Shown here: positions 33,195 through 46,359 of the stretch, piece by piece
Numbering within the stretch: the stretch's first letter is position 1
How the letters are laid out: each line of letters starts with the position of its first letter
Assembly: GCA_039881045.1 (NCBI GenBank)
Contig: JAYWVB010000023.1
Span: forward strand, 62,001-126,000
Reading direction: 5' to 3'
DNA from: Chaetomium olivaceum
Lineage: Eukaryota > Ascomycota > Sordariomycetes > Sordariales > Chaetomiaceae
DNA length: 64,000 bases
Translations under genes and position numbers: made by a program
The notes under the pieces: model-generated
Seen by the model: only the letters and a program-made list of their open reading frames with translations
Databases searched by the model: none
Told to the model about the DNA's origin: nothing

Positions 33195-35738
33195 TTAGTT
33201 GGACCGGATGACCAGCTTCGAGAGCAGCTTGTTTGATAACGAGTCGAAGTCGTAGCGGTCAAACTTGGATTCGGAACGCGTCCTCAGGTATGCCTCTTCA
33301 TAGGGGGTCAGCTCTCATCTCACGAAATGGAAGGCGTTGCAAACTTACCATGCTTGATAAACATGCTGCCGCACTTCGGTCATGGCGTCACAGACGGCCG
33401 GGTTGTTGTTCAGCAGCTGGCCGTGTCTCCGGGTATCCCACTCGGTGAAGGCGGGCAGCTTCTGGGAGATAGCGTGGAACAAGCCGACGATGACGCCGAC
33501 AGGGACGGTCTCCATATCGCTGCAGAACTTGTCGACGGCGACCGGGTCCGGCACGCGGTAGTGGCAGTCGAACTGGATCTCTTCCCAGACAGCCAGCAGA
33601 ATGGAAGCCAGCATGAAGATGGTAGGCCAGTTCTTCAGCCGCTCTCCGCTGTAGACACTCGAGTAGAGAGCCGAGAGCTCCTCAAGGATATCCTTCTGCA
33701 GCTCACGCCACATGTCGGCCATGGCGCACTTGATCTGGAAGTTGATCATGACAGGGGCAACGACCTTGCCGTAGTACTTGGAGTCCTCGTCGTCGATTTG
33801 GCCCTCCATCGGCTCTTCTGTTTGCGGTTGCTCAACCATGGTGATGTGCAGGGTGAGGTTGTAGGCCACAACGAGCTTGAGAGCCTTGCGGATGACAGGC
33901 AGCCTCTCCTTCGTGTAGAACCGGTAGGCGGTCTTGAAAATGTCGGTGATGAACGGAGTGCCCTCAAAATGGTCGTCGATGAACTGCTCGAAGCCCTCGT
34001 CGATGTGCTTGTCGAGGTACTCGTGGAGGGCCTCCATGGAGATGCCTTCCTGGCCAACATCAAGGCGCTCGGTGCGGATCTCGAAGTCAATGGGCTCTTG
34101 ATCTTGCAGGGTCGACTCAACCCAGTCGAGCTGGAAGCAGCTCTCATCCGCGACGTAGACCTCACGGACCAGGACCGGGAGACAGAAACCATAACCATGC
34201 GTGATCCACATCAGCGTCTCCTTCTGCGCAAAACCCTTCACGTTGAAGACGGACATGCCGCGGCCGAGATGGCGCTCGTAGTCGGCCTTCCAGTCCTTCA
34301 TGAAATAGCCAATGTCCTTGATATCAATCCGAGTGCAAGGAACCTGCCACAAGCGAGCGTGGGAGGGCTGGCAACCAGCACAGGGCTCGCCCTTGTCACA
34401 CGTCTTCTTGAGGAACTTGCATCGGAGACACGCCCTGAGCTTCCGGATCTCGCTAGCCTGCTTGCGCTGCTCGGGGAGCAACGGGCCCCGCCTCCGGCCC
34501 ACCTTCTTCTCGCCGGTGCCATCCTTCTTCCCTGTCGATGTCCTCCGAATGACGGGTTTTGTGGCCTTGGCGATCGGGCTCTTCCTCGTCCCCGAATTCC
34601 GCCTTGCCGGGGGTGACGTGGACCCGGAACCGCTGGAACCGTTGGCGACCACGGGCCGAGTGGGGGTCACAGTCTTGATGGGCAAGGGCGCGACAGCCGT
34701 GGTGGGGCTGATGAGTTCTGGAGATGTCGACGCATGATGGTGGTGCTCTCCATGCAGGCAGTTGCGGTGGCTATTGGTGGGGTCCACAAACCCATCCGAG
34801 GCTGGGGAGAAAGGAGAGTAGGGGAAAGCAACCTCTTCGTATCCGTACTCGAGCGAGTTAGCGTCGGACGTCGAGGAATCCGAGTTCGTCCTCAAATGCA
34901 GTGTTTGACTCGGGTTGAAAATCGCCTGGCTTTGGGAATGCTGGGTCTGAGCAAAGGTGTCACAGTTGGGATACATTTCCACCGATGTCCAGCCATTGTC
35001 GCTACTCGAGCCCAATGATAGGACCTCCAGAAAGGTGCCTGTCGGGGAATGGCTCCCAAGACTCCTCACGCGGGGAAGTCCATCATGCTGGAAGTTGAGT
35101 GACTGGTCGAAATCCTGCCAGTTCGGCCCCCATTGCATCACCCGGGACGTGGCATCAATTGGTGACATGAATGCCGGTTCTAGCTGGAGACTACCGTCGA
35201 GCGTCGCTTGTGTGGTCGGCGGAAGGTATTCCATCGGAGACTGCTGGAAGTTGGACGCATAGGGGTTGAAGTTCATCAGAGAAGGATCCTGGATAAACTG
35301 AGAGAGATCAGCAGCCCGCTGCTGCTGCGCCTGCATAGGAAGGGACCAGTCCGGCATGAGGCCCGTGGGATGCGGGTGAGCGGTCGTTTGATACGGGGAC
35401 GGTTGTTGTTGGAGCGGGCTCGACATTGTGCTGCTCTGATGCCCTGGCGAACGGGCGCTCTGGTCGTCTGGGGATGAAGGCGTCCCGCTGACCGAGTTAG
35501 GAGAGTGGATCGACATGGGCGCGCTCACGGTGCCGGCCAACTCGAGCGGCAGCCAGTTCGTAACCGGGCTCAAACTCTGACGGCTCGCCTGCGGCATGGT
35601 GGTCAGGGCGGTCGAGGAGAGATCTTGAGATGAGGCGGCCGAGGAAACAACGGGATACGAGTAGCGGTCGCGAGGGTCAAACACGAGCTGTTCCAACAGT
35701 GCGGCTTCTCCCCCAGCGGTGGTGAAGTCGTAAGTCAT
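33195..35738 (-). CDS. Zn2Cys6-like transcription factor with internal zinc cluster
   Basis: Predicted nuclear DNA-binding regulator of unknown targets. Main exon 35738-33349; last exon most likely 33293-33195, after a 55-bp intron with a GTAAGT donor, GCTGAC branch and GAAGAG acceptor. The start at 35738 is the first ATG of the frame (MTYDFTTAGGEAALLEQ). Residues 1-430 are Ser/Pro/Gln-rich, with a basic stretch before the zinc cluster. The cluster at about 437-468 reads CLRCKFLKKTCDKGEPCAGC then a distant C: spacing C-x2-C-x6-C-x5-C-x2-C-x11-C, with the last gap longer than usual. The C-terminal ~350 residues are alpha-helical, as in fungal regulator middle domains. The donor is in phase 2 (TG) but the last exon needs phase 0 to give AYLRTRSESKFDRYDF...KLVIRSN; one missing G near 33349 is the simplest cause. 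About 829 residues. Confidence 0.8.
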
Positions 35739-38700
35739 GTTGGGCAGATCCAAGAAGGGAATCAACAGGACGAGTCGGTCAAAAGGGGATTGGAGAGTAT
35801 TCGGGAGTATTGTCGCGCCGGTCCTGGACGACGAGGGGAACGAGGGGGACGACGAGGGGGATGGACACCGCTCTTTTCTCTTGGGGTGCCGAGTCGGTCA
35901 AGAGGGGTTTCGTAGGGCCGGGTCTTGTTCCCAGCGTTGCGTCGCCGACAAAAAGAGAAACTCGACTCCGCCGAGGACGGGTCCTGGCGCCTTCGTCTGC
36001 GTTGCTCGTGGGAAAGGGAAAGGAGGCGGCGTGATAGTCTGGGGAAAGCGTGCGGGAGGAACCCTTTCGGGCGTTGGCGAGAGCGTAAGAAAACGCCTTG
36101 CTTGGCCGGGAGCGGAAGATCGCTGGACTGGAAGTGCTGGACGGGGCGCTGGTGGAGCGCAACGCTGTCCCCCGCCCCAGTCGCCGCTGTCTTCCCACGC
36201 AGCTCACTCGCTCCTGTCGGTTGAGAAGAGGCGGTGAGAGTGCAGCCAAACCCTGTTCTCACCCCTCCGTTGATTGGACCCTGACGCCCCAGATCACGCC
36301 TGCCGTGGGTGGGTGCAGGGTCCTTTCATCCAATCATTGGCAGCCAGCCAGGCCGCGAGTGGTCGACCTCGCAGCGCGGGATCGTCGTGGTCTCGCCGCG
36401 CCGCACTGTGCTGAGACCTCTCCATCCTGCCGTCCACTGCCTGCCAGGTTTCCCAGCCCCGCCCGCCGCAATGCTAGTGCCGACTCAGATCGCGAAGCCG
36501 GGTCGGATCCTGAAGGCGAGCCGTGTCAAAATAATTGTGCGAGCAGCCACCAGTTGGCATTTCCGGGTTGAGAGTGGTGGAACTGATTCGATCGCCGTTA
36601 GGTCACAAACCCTCCCGAGAAATAGGCTCGCCATTCGATAGACGATACAACATCTAAAGAGCCTCATGAGCCTCATCGTCCGCAATGCTTTGGCATCTTG
36701 ATTTTTTCTGAAGTCCAGCGCCTCATCCCCATCAAAGGGATGCCCCCCGAGGCATATCTTGCATTGATGAACCTCGAGCCGTCCAACTCCACAAATATGA
36801 ACCACCAGCCGGGTTTTTTGGTTGGTGGGGTAGCTGAGCCCATCTGGATGTCGCGCAGATCGACTTTCAAGAGCACGGCCCGACACGTTGCTCCCCCAAA
36901 CAATTCCGCAGAAGCAAGCGGATAAAACATGTGCAATCTCGAGATGGCCAAAATGTCCTGATGTGACATCTGCGCGTCAGACTTCATCTGGACTCGGGAC
37001 GCATTGCGGTGGTGCCTGCGTGGGGAGACGCAACGGCTTCCGTTCCATAGCATTCATGGGAACATGGCAGTCTTGTTTGACAGTGTGTCTTCCTGCTGTG
37101 CGATGGCACGTCGGCTTCTACCGAATCAATTCTTCAGGCGACGAACCCCCATTGGCGGCTGAATGCGCTGGCACCGTTGGCCTGGGTTGCACTCGGCTCG
37201 TTGAGCTGGTTTCGGAGTATTAATCAGGTGCCAAGTTCGCCTTTCCCACTGTGCATCTGCTTGGCCTGCTCCTTGTGTCTCCACCCTTCTCCACACTTAT
37301 CAGATCCCTCCCGAAGTGGGACTTTCTATCACTGCTTCTGATGAACCTCGAAAAACCGATTCAATGACGGCGAGTCCCGCTGAAGTCGGAAATGTCGAGC
37401 ATTGGAACACGTGGATTGGTCAATTGGCTTTGGCTCATTCTCATCGTCATTATTTCGAAGTATCACAGACGAACGAAGAACTCTCGGCTCTCTGGTGATC
37501 AACCGTCGGGTCATCTTCAGGTTCGTTGATGCCATGGATGCAAGCGACACTTTACAAGTTAGTGTAGAGTGGCTAGTCAAGCTAGTTAGTCTAGAGTGGC
37601 CAGCACGGCTCGCTGGACAAGGCCCACGTCAATCAGTCCACTGGGGCAAAAAACAACAGCCGAGCACGCCTCGTAGGGGGCTTATCCGCATGCATCAGGG
37701 GCCTCGAACAACATGCCTCTCTTGCTTGAAGACTCCACCGACTATCAATGCTGCCATGCTCCCACATCAGGGGACCCCTCAAGGCCGTATCCACGTCTCC
37801 GGCCGTTGAGATCAATTAGGACACAGTAACCAACAACCGGGGGTACCAGTTGGATGTCGTGAGGCTTGTCGAACAAGGTTACCCAGACTCAGAGACCAGC
37901 TCGCCAAAAGAACAGTATTCCCGGCAGACATGTCGAGGGAAGAAGTAGCGAGGAAGGACAGTTCATCAAAACACAGCAGAGGCATGACTAGGCGCCATTC
38001 CTGCTGCTGCGCAACGACGCGTTCCTCCTCAAGGCAGCGGAATATCCGTGGACTGGGTTGGCTGGAGATGCACGTGTCGGGTTGTTTACATGGGGCGAGG
38101 CGCGGGGGTGAAAGGGGCTTGTCACCACCCAGGACAGATTCGGCCAGACCCCCGTGTTTGTTCGGCCGGGGAAGCTCCCGAACGAATCCGGCACCCGCGG
38201 TTGCCGCCTCGGAGCCTCCTCGCTCTCAATGAGCCCTGTCCCGGTCCAGATCTTTGTTGGCAGCGGCTTGCTGCAACCCAGCCCGGCCCGGTGCCGCCGG
38301 CTGGTCCATATCAACCTGAGGTTGAGTGTTCACGTTAGTCTTTCGGAGCACCCCGAAAAACTGAGTTTTCAATCAGGTTTTCGGGGGCGAATTATTTTCC
38401 TGGACCCTCTACCCAAATCCGTGCAAAGGCACTTGCATAGCGCCAAAGTCTGTCTTAGGACCCCGCCAGCTAGCCGCCGAGGAGGGATAGTACGATCCAG
38501 ATTCGTAGATCTGTCTGATCTGCCGGGAGGGTCGGCAGACGGGAGGGGATCACCTTGAACAAGAAGCACGGAGACGTCCCAAGCCATATGGAGGCGTTTT
38601 ATAACTGGCTCACATAAAAGCAATGGCTGCTGGGCCCGGCCGGCAAGGTGCGCACTGGCGTCCCGAGTCCGCGTCTCTTTGTTGCCTCGACCGGACCGAG

Positions 38701-39434
38701 GACCAAGTGGATGCCGAGTCTCCGACCTCGAAAACTCGACTTGAATTGACTCGACTCGACTCGATGCTGGACGAGAATTGACCACGGTGGCTGGGTGGCT
38801 GGCTCAGCCCGGCGCATGGACATCGGCATACCGGATCCAGAAGCCCGGGCCCGGTGCTGCCATCAAATGGAAGCCGTACCTTGACCGATTTATTGGTTCC
38901 GAACGCTGTGCCCCGGCGCCGAACCCAGGGTTCAAGGAGTTCCGTTATGCAAGTTCCCGGGTCAGCGGCTCCGATTGCGAAAAGCCTCTCGGGAACCTGG
39001 GATATTCACTATTAACCTCAATCATTAAACTAAACAGAAGCGAAAGATGGCGCGATTAATTTTGAACTCGGGTATGATAACATTGGATGGAAGGGAGATA
39101 CGAAGTAGGGCGGTACCTTCCTCCACGAGGAACGTCGGGTTAAAGAAGCTGGCCCGCTTTTGGGGGGCTTCCCTTCCAGCAACAACTCCAACTCCCAAAG
39201 CTCCCCTCACCTCTGCTCAAGGTCTTGGCGCTCGTACCCAATCACAGCGCCTCCTCTGCCGCAAACATACCCAGTTTCCATTTGTGGCATCAGAATAATG
39301 TTAACGAGTAAGGCCATCACAACTATTGTTCCCTGACCTGGCGTATCCCCTTCGAGAAAACTGGCTATTCGACAGCCCGGTTGGGAACAAAGGGTCAAAT
39401 GCGTCAAAAAGGCGTTGCCTTCCCATGGAAAAAG
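35739..39434. other. 3.7-kb gene-poor region between two divergent genes
   Basis: Lies upstream of both the zinc-cluster regulator (minus) and farnesyltransferase beta (plus), so it holds both promoters and probably a long leader for the regulator. The GC-rich 35760-36260 part is open in several frames but has no family-like sequence. Nothing else recognised. Confidence 0.5.
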
Positions 39435-41394
39435 ATGGCAGCCCAACAACGGCGACCACCATCATCGACTTCATCACCGTCTCCGGCAACCCGCAGTCGG
39501 GATATCGAACAAGTAGACGAGGAAATAGTATTCGACAGGATACACCCGGCCCTCATGATTCCGGATCTTTTCACACAACTCCCGCCCGTACGGGACCCCC
39601 CGTCACGGGCACCTCTAAGGTTCAGGATGAGACCATCGAAATCTGTCTTCCGTTCCTGGCCGGGGAGGATGGGGACTTCGAGTACAACAAGCACGGGGTA
39701 CCCGGTATTGACAGGGCGAAGCATGTTCGGTTCCTACATCAGTGCTTAGGGAAACTCCCCGCTCGCTTCGTGGCTGCCGACGCTAGCAGGCCATGGTTTC
39801 TGTACTGGTGTCTGTCGGCGCTCACCATGCTCGGAGAGGACGTGACGTCTTACCGGGACTCGATTATTCAGACTGCACGCTCTATGCAAAACGACACGGG
39901 CGGTTTTGGTGGTGGCGGCAGGCAGCTCTCTCACATAGCGACGACATATGCTGTGGTTCTGTCGCTTGCGTTGGTCGGAGGAGAGGAGGCCTATGAAGTG
40001 GTCGATCGGAAGGCGATGTGGAAGTGGCTCGGTAGTTTGAAGCAACCAGATGGCGGATTTCAGGTCTTCGTCGGGGGGAGGAAGATATCAGGTATGTCTG
40101 TTCAGAGAAACGAGAGAAGGTCCGAGCTGACCACCAAGAAAGGGGGGCATACTGCGCGGCGGTCATCATCTCACTGCTGCGTCTCCCGCTGGATCTGGCA
40201 CCCGAATCCCCGGCATATACAGGAAGCAGCAGCGTCAACCTCCTCACCGGTGTGGCCGACTATGTACGACGATGTAAGCAGCGAAAGTGCATGCCGATCG
40301 CATATCCAGATCACTGCTAACCCATCCAGGCCAAACATTCGAAGGCGGCATATCAGGCCAGCCAAACGCCGAGGCCCACGGGGCATACGCCTTCTGCGCG
40401 CTCGGTTGCCTCGCACTTCTCGACCACCCAGGCCGCAGCATCCCAAGGTATGTACGCAGCATCGGGTGATGGCGGGCAGCGGTGGTTCTACATTCCTCAT
40501 CCGTCCACAAATCCATCCACCCACGTGTGGCGAAGAGAGCACGACATACTGACGGTGATAAATCTGCAACTACAGCTATCTCGACGTGCCACGGCTGATC
40601 GCCTGGCTGTCGTCACGACAGTATGCACCCGAGGGGGGCTTCTCCGGACGCACCAACAAGCTGGTCGATGGCTGCTACAGTCACTGGGTCGGCGGGTGCT
40701 TTCCACTCATCGAAGCATGCCTCAACAGCAACCCAAGCCGCAGTAGCAGCGGTGGGGCCGTGGCCGCAGACAACCCGGCCGCCACCGCCACCGCGACCAC
40801 TCGCACCACCACCAAAACCACTCTGCCGCCAGCAGAAGAGAGCCTATTCAGCCGAGAGGGTCTGATCCGGTACATCCTCTGCTGCTGCCAAGACCAGACC
40901 AAACGGGGCGGCCTGCGCGACAAACCCGGAAAGTAAGTCCACGTCGCCATTCTCACCATCCCCCCCTTTTTCCGCGTTTGCCCCTTACCCATCATCCCGC
41001 GTCTCTCTCCATTCCTCATCGTGCCGATCCCCGTGCCGAGTCATGTGTCATGTCATGCGCAAACCCGAAAACTAACCTCCTTCCCCTCTCCTCTCTTTCT
41101 CCCCCAACCAGAATGTCAGACGCCTACCACTCCTGCTACGTCCTCTCGGGCCTCAGCTCGGCCCAGCACCAGTGGGAGCTCGACGAGCTCGAGGAGCCCG
41201 ACGCGCAGCAGCCCGACGACGCCGCTGCCGCTGCCGCCAGGCCCAAGGAAGCGGTGTGGGCGGTCCTGCCCTACCTCGACGGCCTGCAGGTCTTCAACAA
41301 GGACCGCGTGCGCCCCATCCACCCCGTCTACGCCATCCCGCAGCCGAACGTGCGCACGGTTCAGGAGTACTTTGCGGACCGGCCGGGGTTCTGA
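39435..41394 (+). CDS. ram1: Protein farnesyltransferase beta subunit, one apparent frameshift
   Basis: Zinc-binding catalytic subunit that attaches farnesyl to CaaX proteins such as Ras and mating pheromone, paired with the RAM2-type alpha subunit. Exons: 39435-40091, 40139-40273, 40330-40447, 40576-40932 and 41112-41394 (introns 47, 56, 128 and 179 bp); about 516 residues. Motifs: RPWFLYWCLSAL; RGAYCAAVIISL, which fixes the second acceptor; CQTFEGGISGQPNAEAHGAY; DGCYSHWVGG (zinc ligands Asp and Cys); and YHSCYVLSGLS (zinc ligand His). A Thr/Ala/Ser-rich insert of about 40 residues follows the DGCYSH region. At 39596-39601 a C6 run must be C7 to join IPDLFTQLPPVRDP to VTGTSKVQDETIEICLPF. With that base all five exon phases agree. 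The first plausible ATG is 39435; in-frame ATGs upstream cannot be excluded. Confidence 0.9.
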
Positions 41395-44300
41395 CAAATA
41401 CAAAGCAAAAATGGGCGCCGTTGGATCGTAAAAGAAAAGAAAACGTGATCAGGGGTGTGCGTGTTTGGTTGTTTGTGTTGTCTACTCCGCCCACATGTTC
41501 TTTCTAGGTGGCTGTCGAGAGACGAGATGTCGGCCCTCGCAGAAGAAAGGGTATCAAATCAAACTGCCGGTTGCCTTGTTCCGGCTTACTGTTGGTGTGG
41601 CTGTCCGGGTTTGGGATCTGTCATGCCGATTCTGTCATGGTGTATCCAGCTGCTTGGGCTTTCCGATAACGGTCAAGGAAACATCACCTTGCACAATTTG
41701 GCAAGGTGCGGTTGCGGTACTTGGGAATTGTGTGTTGAACCCAGCAGCCGTTAAACTGAGCTCCTCAGCATGAGATGTGTATGTACATACAACTGTATTG
41801 CGGATCTATCACATCTAGCAGCGCTGTAGCAACGCAGTGATCCGCGTTCTGTAAGGTTTAGTCCAACTTGAATGCGGCTTTCCGCTTGACTAGATATCAC
41901 AATCACCTGGGCCAGCACCTTCAAGTGGCACAGAAAAGTACCCCCAATATCTGACACAACGGCCCACGGCGGTGACCGACCGGGTGGCCATTTCCCAAGA
42001 CCAAGCTGCAGCTAGCTAGCTATCTGGGCTCAAATCGAAACAGCCCAGCGCCGACTCCACCGCCGTGTATCCCTTCTGACGCCTGTTGCCCCCCAAAGTA
42101 TTGGCCTCAACATATCTGGCCTGATGGGTGCAGATACGGGGGCTGGCCAGTTGGGAGACCGCCCACCCGCGGGGACTACGAGACTACTCATGCAGTCTAT
42201 CCATCCCAGGACGGAATCTGGGCGAACCGAATGCCTGGGCCTTTGCATACGCCGAGGAAATCCCCGAGCAGCACGGCACCGATCCTTTCAATTCTTTTCC
42301 ACCCCCCTCCCCCCAGAGCGAGCGGGCGAGGGAGCCACCACCCATGCCATGCTTGGACGGATGGGGACAGCGACATTGGAAGACTGCCTGCCAATACACG
42401 GGCTCGACGGACAGACAGCTTGGGTGGCGACGCGTCCACCGCGGCACCCGGGATCTCTTCGTTAATTTTTCGTCTCACATTTCACGACGCTTGGCTCTTT
42501 CTGGTGGATTTGACGACGCCTGCCGCGGAAGCCGACCAAAGTCAACGTCAGGTCGAGGACGAAAAAAAAGGATGGGGCCGCGGCTGCATGCCGAATATTT
42601 CCAGATGACCAATGCTCTTCTCATCCTCATGAATGGTAAGGTAAGGTAGCTTGGGTTGCTCTCTCGCCTCTCTCTCCCTTCGGCCCCATCGCTCGGACTC
42701 AAGTGTCTCCGTGTTTTTGCAACACATGGCCGCGGTAATGGGCCTCGGAGAGGGTCCCAGCTGGCATCCGGAGGACGACCGCCAGTGGCCCTCGAGATCT
42801 CCAGCGGAGGGTTGCATGCAAGGCGGCCAGCCGCATGAGTTCGAGCGGTATCACTGCTGTGGTGTAATCTATCCGAGTTTATGTCGTGTGTGAACGAGAG
42901 GCAGCAGAGGTTACATGGCTAGAAGACAGGGACCATGACGAGGGCTTGAGATTACGGTGATAAATGTCCATGTTCTCTACGATTTCCTATGCCATCGAGG
43001 CTATATTCTCTTTTTTTTGTGTTTATTTTATGTCAGCCGCGGGATCATGTTCACTTGGCGTGTCGTTGAACGATCGCCCGCTGCGACTCGGGTCGGTTCC
43101 GTAAACTTGTTCCAAGGGATGACGTTGTGGGGGAGGGGGGGACCACTCCTGAGGGGTTGATTTTTGCCCCTCATTGACACCTTCTAGAATCCCTGTCAGA
43201 TTCTCGGGCATATGGTCCCCGCAGAGTTCGTCTGAAGTATATCTGATGTCTCCGATTACAACGAGTCTTTCTTCGTAGGCTTGGCCGGGTATGCATGTCA
43301 GTTACCGGTGCCGGAGCCAGAGTGGCCGGACGGCTCTCGGAGCCACACAGGCGGGATGTCGTGAGCACTGAATTTGACTTTTCGATTCCGCACTTCATCA
43401 CCTGAACACTCGGGGGTTTTCTCACTCGGGTCTAGCTCTGTCATCCCGATGAACCGCCACGAATGAAACGGCGTGATAGAATCGTCCTGTGTGTGATCTC
43501 CGCGTGGCCCCATACCAGTGGATGATTATCGTCCGCGGTTTGCGAGAGTAAGGCTCACGTCCAACCATCTGACGTCCCTGGCCGTCGTTGACGTTTTGTT
43601 TGGAAGTTTGGAAGCCGAGGACCTCGTGGGATTGGACCGTTGATCGCTCCGGTTATTCCTGGCGCTCCTCCGCCCTTGCTTGGGCCAACCACTCAGAGAT
43701 CTAACATCGGGAATCGCGTTGATGGCGTTTGTAAGTCTTTGCCTTGCATCCAGGTTGAAACCCGTGGGAATTCCGGAAATGGTGCGGGTCTGGTTCTCAA
43801 AACATGCTAGTGGAAATCAGCACGCCGAGGACCTAACCCGCTTGCCCAATTCTATCTCAGGCTCGTCATAGTCAGGTACGATGACCATCCTCGCCCTCCT
43901 TCATTGACGGTGTTGTGTGGTCGGTCGTGCTTTCCCTTCTGGTGGTTTCGGTGGGGTAATCTCCAACCTGGAAGGTACTGTATCGTGCGTATGTAAGGTA
44001 CGTACTGTATGTACCTCTTTACCCCACGGCACGGCGAGGCAATTTCCAGTCCCGGCCACCTTCCAGATTCTTCGTGAATATTTCCTGCCCGCCGCGTCGC
44101 TGAGCCCGGCAATCCCCTGCTTCCGCTCACCTTCCGTCTTCCAAACATCGCATGCTCACCCATCCATTGAACTTTGAGCTTCCCTTCGGAGACCCAGCCT
44201 CCCATTTCTTCTTCTCCCTTCCCCTCCCCGCCCTCGCTTCGGCGGATGAGCATCGTGGGGTCCGAGGCCGGTCGCAGGTCGCGTTGTCGGTGCAACCATT

Positions 44301-46359
44301 CGATGGAGGCTATTCGCCATGTTTTTGCCCCTCACGCCCCGATCCATACCTGGAGTCTTGTTTTAATATCAAGAAGCACTGCCAGCTCATCATTGCATGA
44401 GCGTTAAGGTTGGCCTGTGCCTAGTTGCCTTGCGGCCGCGCCCGCCATTCAGAGCCGCCGCTCGTCGTTGGGGCCAGATGCAGGACATGCAAGGGTTTGC
44501 CGGCCCCAGCCACTGTTCATGCACCTCATCGTCCTTCACCGACTTCGTGGTGTGGCCTCAAGCCAGTCATTCTCCGGCTCCCAGCTCACCCCAGCTGGCT
44601 GTTTGGTCCGCCGCCAGGGAGGGGCAGAATTCGCCATCCAGACGATCACGATCGCGGGACCGTCCAATGCCTTTCTCGTGGGTCGCAGCGATCCGAACAA
44701 GCGCTGGTTGCCGTCTCGACTTTTTTCGAGAGTTTTTTTGTTAGCCGTCGTCCCGGAAAACTCAATTGCCCGCTTCTGATTCGCCGGCTCATCGGGCGAG
44801 TGCCTGTCGCATGTTAGAGGGAAAGTTTCCAGAACCGCTTCCCAAGGCCCCGGCCCTCTGTTCGACGTCGCTTGCCGACGGTGACGGAGACGTGAAACTG
44901 GCGAATCGCCCATGGCCCGCGTCTGCATGGCCCGGAGAATCAAGCTCTGCAGATTTGCCCCAGACACTTGCGTCGTTACTAGCTCTTCTAAGCACCGTAT
45001 CCTTCTCCCGTTCCCCACGGGCCCGTCCATCATGTACTCGCGGGGCGTTGTCCTGCCGCATACTCCCTCTTACGGTCTGCCGCAGAGTTTACAAACACTT
45101 GGCAAGGAGGACCGCCTGGCTCGCATGTATCGAGCATGTACGCGATATGTACATCATTGCCATCCTGCCTGTGGGCGGCACAGTTGCGGTACCGCGCGGA
45201 TACATTCCTACCTTGGTAGATTTTACATGGGCGATTCGCTGCAGGTGCAGTATTATTAGTCGCCCGCCGGACGAGACCTCACAAGCATCCCTCGACGTCC
45301 CCTCTCCCGGCCCACTCCCCTGTCCCCGGACCTCAACGTTGCGAGCAAGGCCATCCCTTCTTTTTCGTCCACCGACCACAGCAAGAGTGGGGTGAGATGA
45401 CCAAAGGTTTGGCGGGGAGGAGCAACAACAACCCAGAGATCCAGGCTTTGATCTCCTCTCACAGCCCATTCTTCCTTCGACTAACCGTCTCGGTGGTACT
45501 CGTGTTCGGCTTGCCACCGGCCGTCTATGAGATCCCAATTGCCAGCCTCCGTACAAATATTCCATCTGGCAAAATGAGCGCCACCGGCTGGCCCGAATAT
45601 CAGACAAATAAACAAACCCGAGAGGGGCATGTGGAGGCTGGAGGGTCGAGTGGGAAACACCACCAACATGTGCGTCGCGAAGCGTTGCAGCATCGGGCTA
45701 GGGCCCTTGTTTTCCCCCGACCCAGACTGGCCGAACTTGTCAAACGAGACTTCTCAGTTTGGCGTGTGCATCCCCCCATGTTGTTGGTGTGGAGTTGACC
45801 CGGCCTCTGCGGTTATATCAACTGGCAACGACACGAGCCAGCACATCAAGATGGGTCACACTTTGAGCCGCATCTCCCAGTGGACATGCATCTGACGACC
45901 CCTTCCCACCTCTCCGTTCGAGCTCTCGGTCGCTTTCTTGTTGCATTTGTATGATCTGGGCATTTTTGCCATCCCCTGCCCCGCATTCCCCTTCCCGTCA
46001 CCGCAATAAAGCGCACTTCTCTCGCCGGTGGTGACCCATGGCTTCCGTCCCTTCCTGCGTCGCCTTGAATACGTAGCATATCAGCCTTAACATCTTCAAT
46101 CTCCCAGCTCACACCACCCTCCCTCCCGTGAGACAAGCTTTCACCTCCGACGTTGCCCTACTTACCCCCGTGGGTTCCCTTGCCGCATCACTCCTAGGTT
46201 AGGCTCGACTGCGTCACATCACACCGAGTCTCGGCTCTCGGCCCGCTCTCCATCTGCGTTTTCGTCCACGTCTTTTTTCATTTTTCCCTCCCGCCACGGG
46301 TGCCACGGACATCTCAACCGCACAACACACACCGGCTTCACCGAGAACCAATTGACACA
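41395..46359. other. 5-kb gene-poor region
   Basis: No conserved protein, tRNA or repeat family recognised; the longest frames (for example 44766-45395) have no motifs and compete with frames on the other strand. The last ~300 bp are CT-rich (for example 46255-46300) and look like the leader of the next gene. Confidence 0.5.

Noticed and set aside
33327..34616. 429-codon plus-strand frame
   Set aside because: Exact antisense shadow of the zinc-cluster regulator; the minus-strand protein carries the zinc motif and conserved C terminus.
39326..39434. N-terminal extension of farnesyltransferase beta in the long frame
   Set aside because: That frame lacks family-like sequence until after the C run; the other frame carries the conserved N terminus.
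40092..40150. Frameshift in the G6 run of ram1
   Set aside because: Using the acceptor at 40137-40138 gives RGAYCAAV in frame, so no base error is needed.
44766..45395. 209-codon plus-strand frame
   Set aside because: No motif, Arg/Ser/Pro-rich, and competes with antisense frames of similar length.
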